Origin: an uncultured Oligoflexia bacterium
Lineage (GTDB): Bacteria > Bdellovibrionota > Bacteriovoracia > Bacteriovoracales > Bacteriovoracaceae
Assembly (NCBI GenBank): GCA_950060715.1
Contig: CATLVA010000121.1
Coordinates: forward strand, 1 to 5,692
Reading direction: 5' to 3'
Length of the DNA stretch: 5,692 nucleotides
The first letter of the stretch is position 1, and the number at the start of each line of letters is the position of its first letter. A program made the translations under genes and the position numbers. Shown piece by piece: positions 5,638 through 5,692 of the stretch. The notes under the pieces are model-generated. The model was not told where the DNA came from, did no database searches, and saw only the letters and a list, made by a program, of their open reading frames with translations.

Positions 5638-5692
5638 GACATACCCTTTTTTTTCCTTCATCATAAAGCTGCCTATGAATGACAATACTTTA

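Overview
The window is mostly AT-rich bacterial chromosome with ordinary housekeeping genes. It is joined near position 290 to about 290 bases of a different, GC-rich DNA. Codon use, the ClpS/ClpA pair, a DUF502 membrane protein, a very lysine-rich histone-like protein and a small lipoprotein with a TonB/AgmX-like C-terminal domain fit a Gram-negative proteobacterium-like organism. A Bdellovibrio/Bacteriovorax-type lineage is my best guess, but no marker gene proves it. The foreign left end (58% GC by hand count over 1-290, against about 40% just right of the join) most likely means this is a contig end with an assembly chimera, perhaps from a metagenome.

Layout, left to right. Positions 1-168 are GC-rich with no recognisable gene but hold a perfect 14-bp palindrome at 86-99. 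At 169 a plus-strand gene starts with a good ribosome binding site and a signal-peptide-like N-terminus, and it is cut at the join. Facing it on the minus strand is the first 65 or so codons of a PepD-type dipeptidase, cut at the same point. After a 96-base divergent gap comes a plus-strand lipoprotein gene (583-942). Its last 20 bases overlap the 3' end of a minus-strand methyltransferase gene. That gene is translationally coupled (GTGA overlap) to the DUF502 gene upstream of it. Next, on the minus strand, is the lysine-rich repeat protein (2230-2604), with its own terminator and an upstream region containing a 40-bp inverted repeat. Last come clpA (2896-5256) and clpS (5296-5637), a minus-strand pair with a strong terminator after clpA.

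How they work together: ClpS and ClpA form the N-degron delivery arm of the ClpAP protease. ClpS binds substrates with destabilising N-terminal residues and passes them to the ClpA unfoldase, which feeds ClpP (not in this window). The DUF502 protein and the methyltransferase are probably co-transcribed, but no shared function can be read from the sequence. The lysine-rich protein is probably a nucleoid or RNA-binding polycation. I see no CRISPR array, tRNA, rRNA, insertion sequence or defence system, and nothing that amounts to a new multi-gene system. The points most worth checking are the chimeric join, the lysine-rich gene with its inverted repeat, and the stand-alone AgmX-like lipoprotein.
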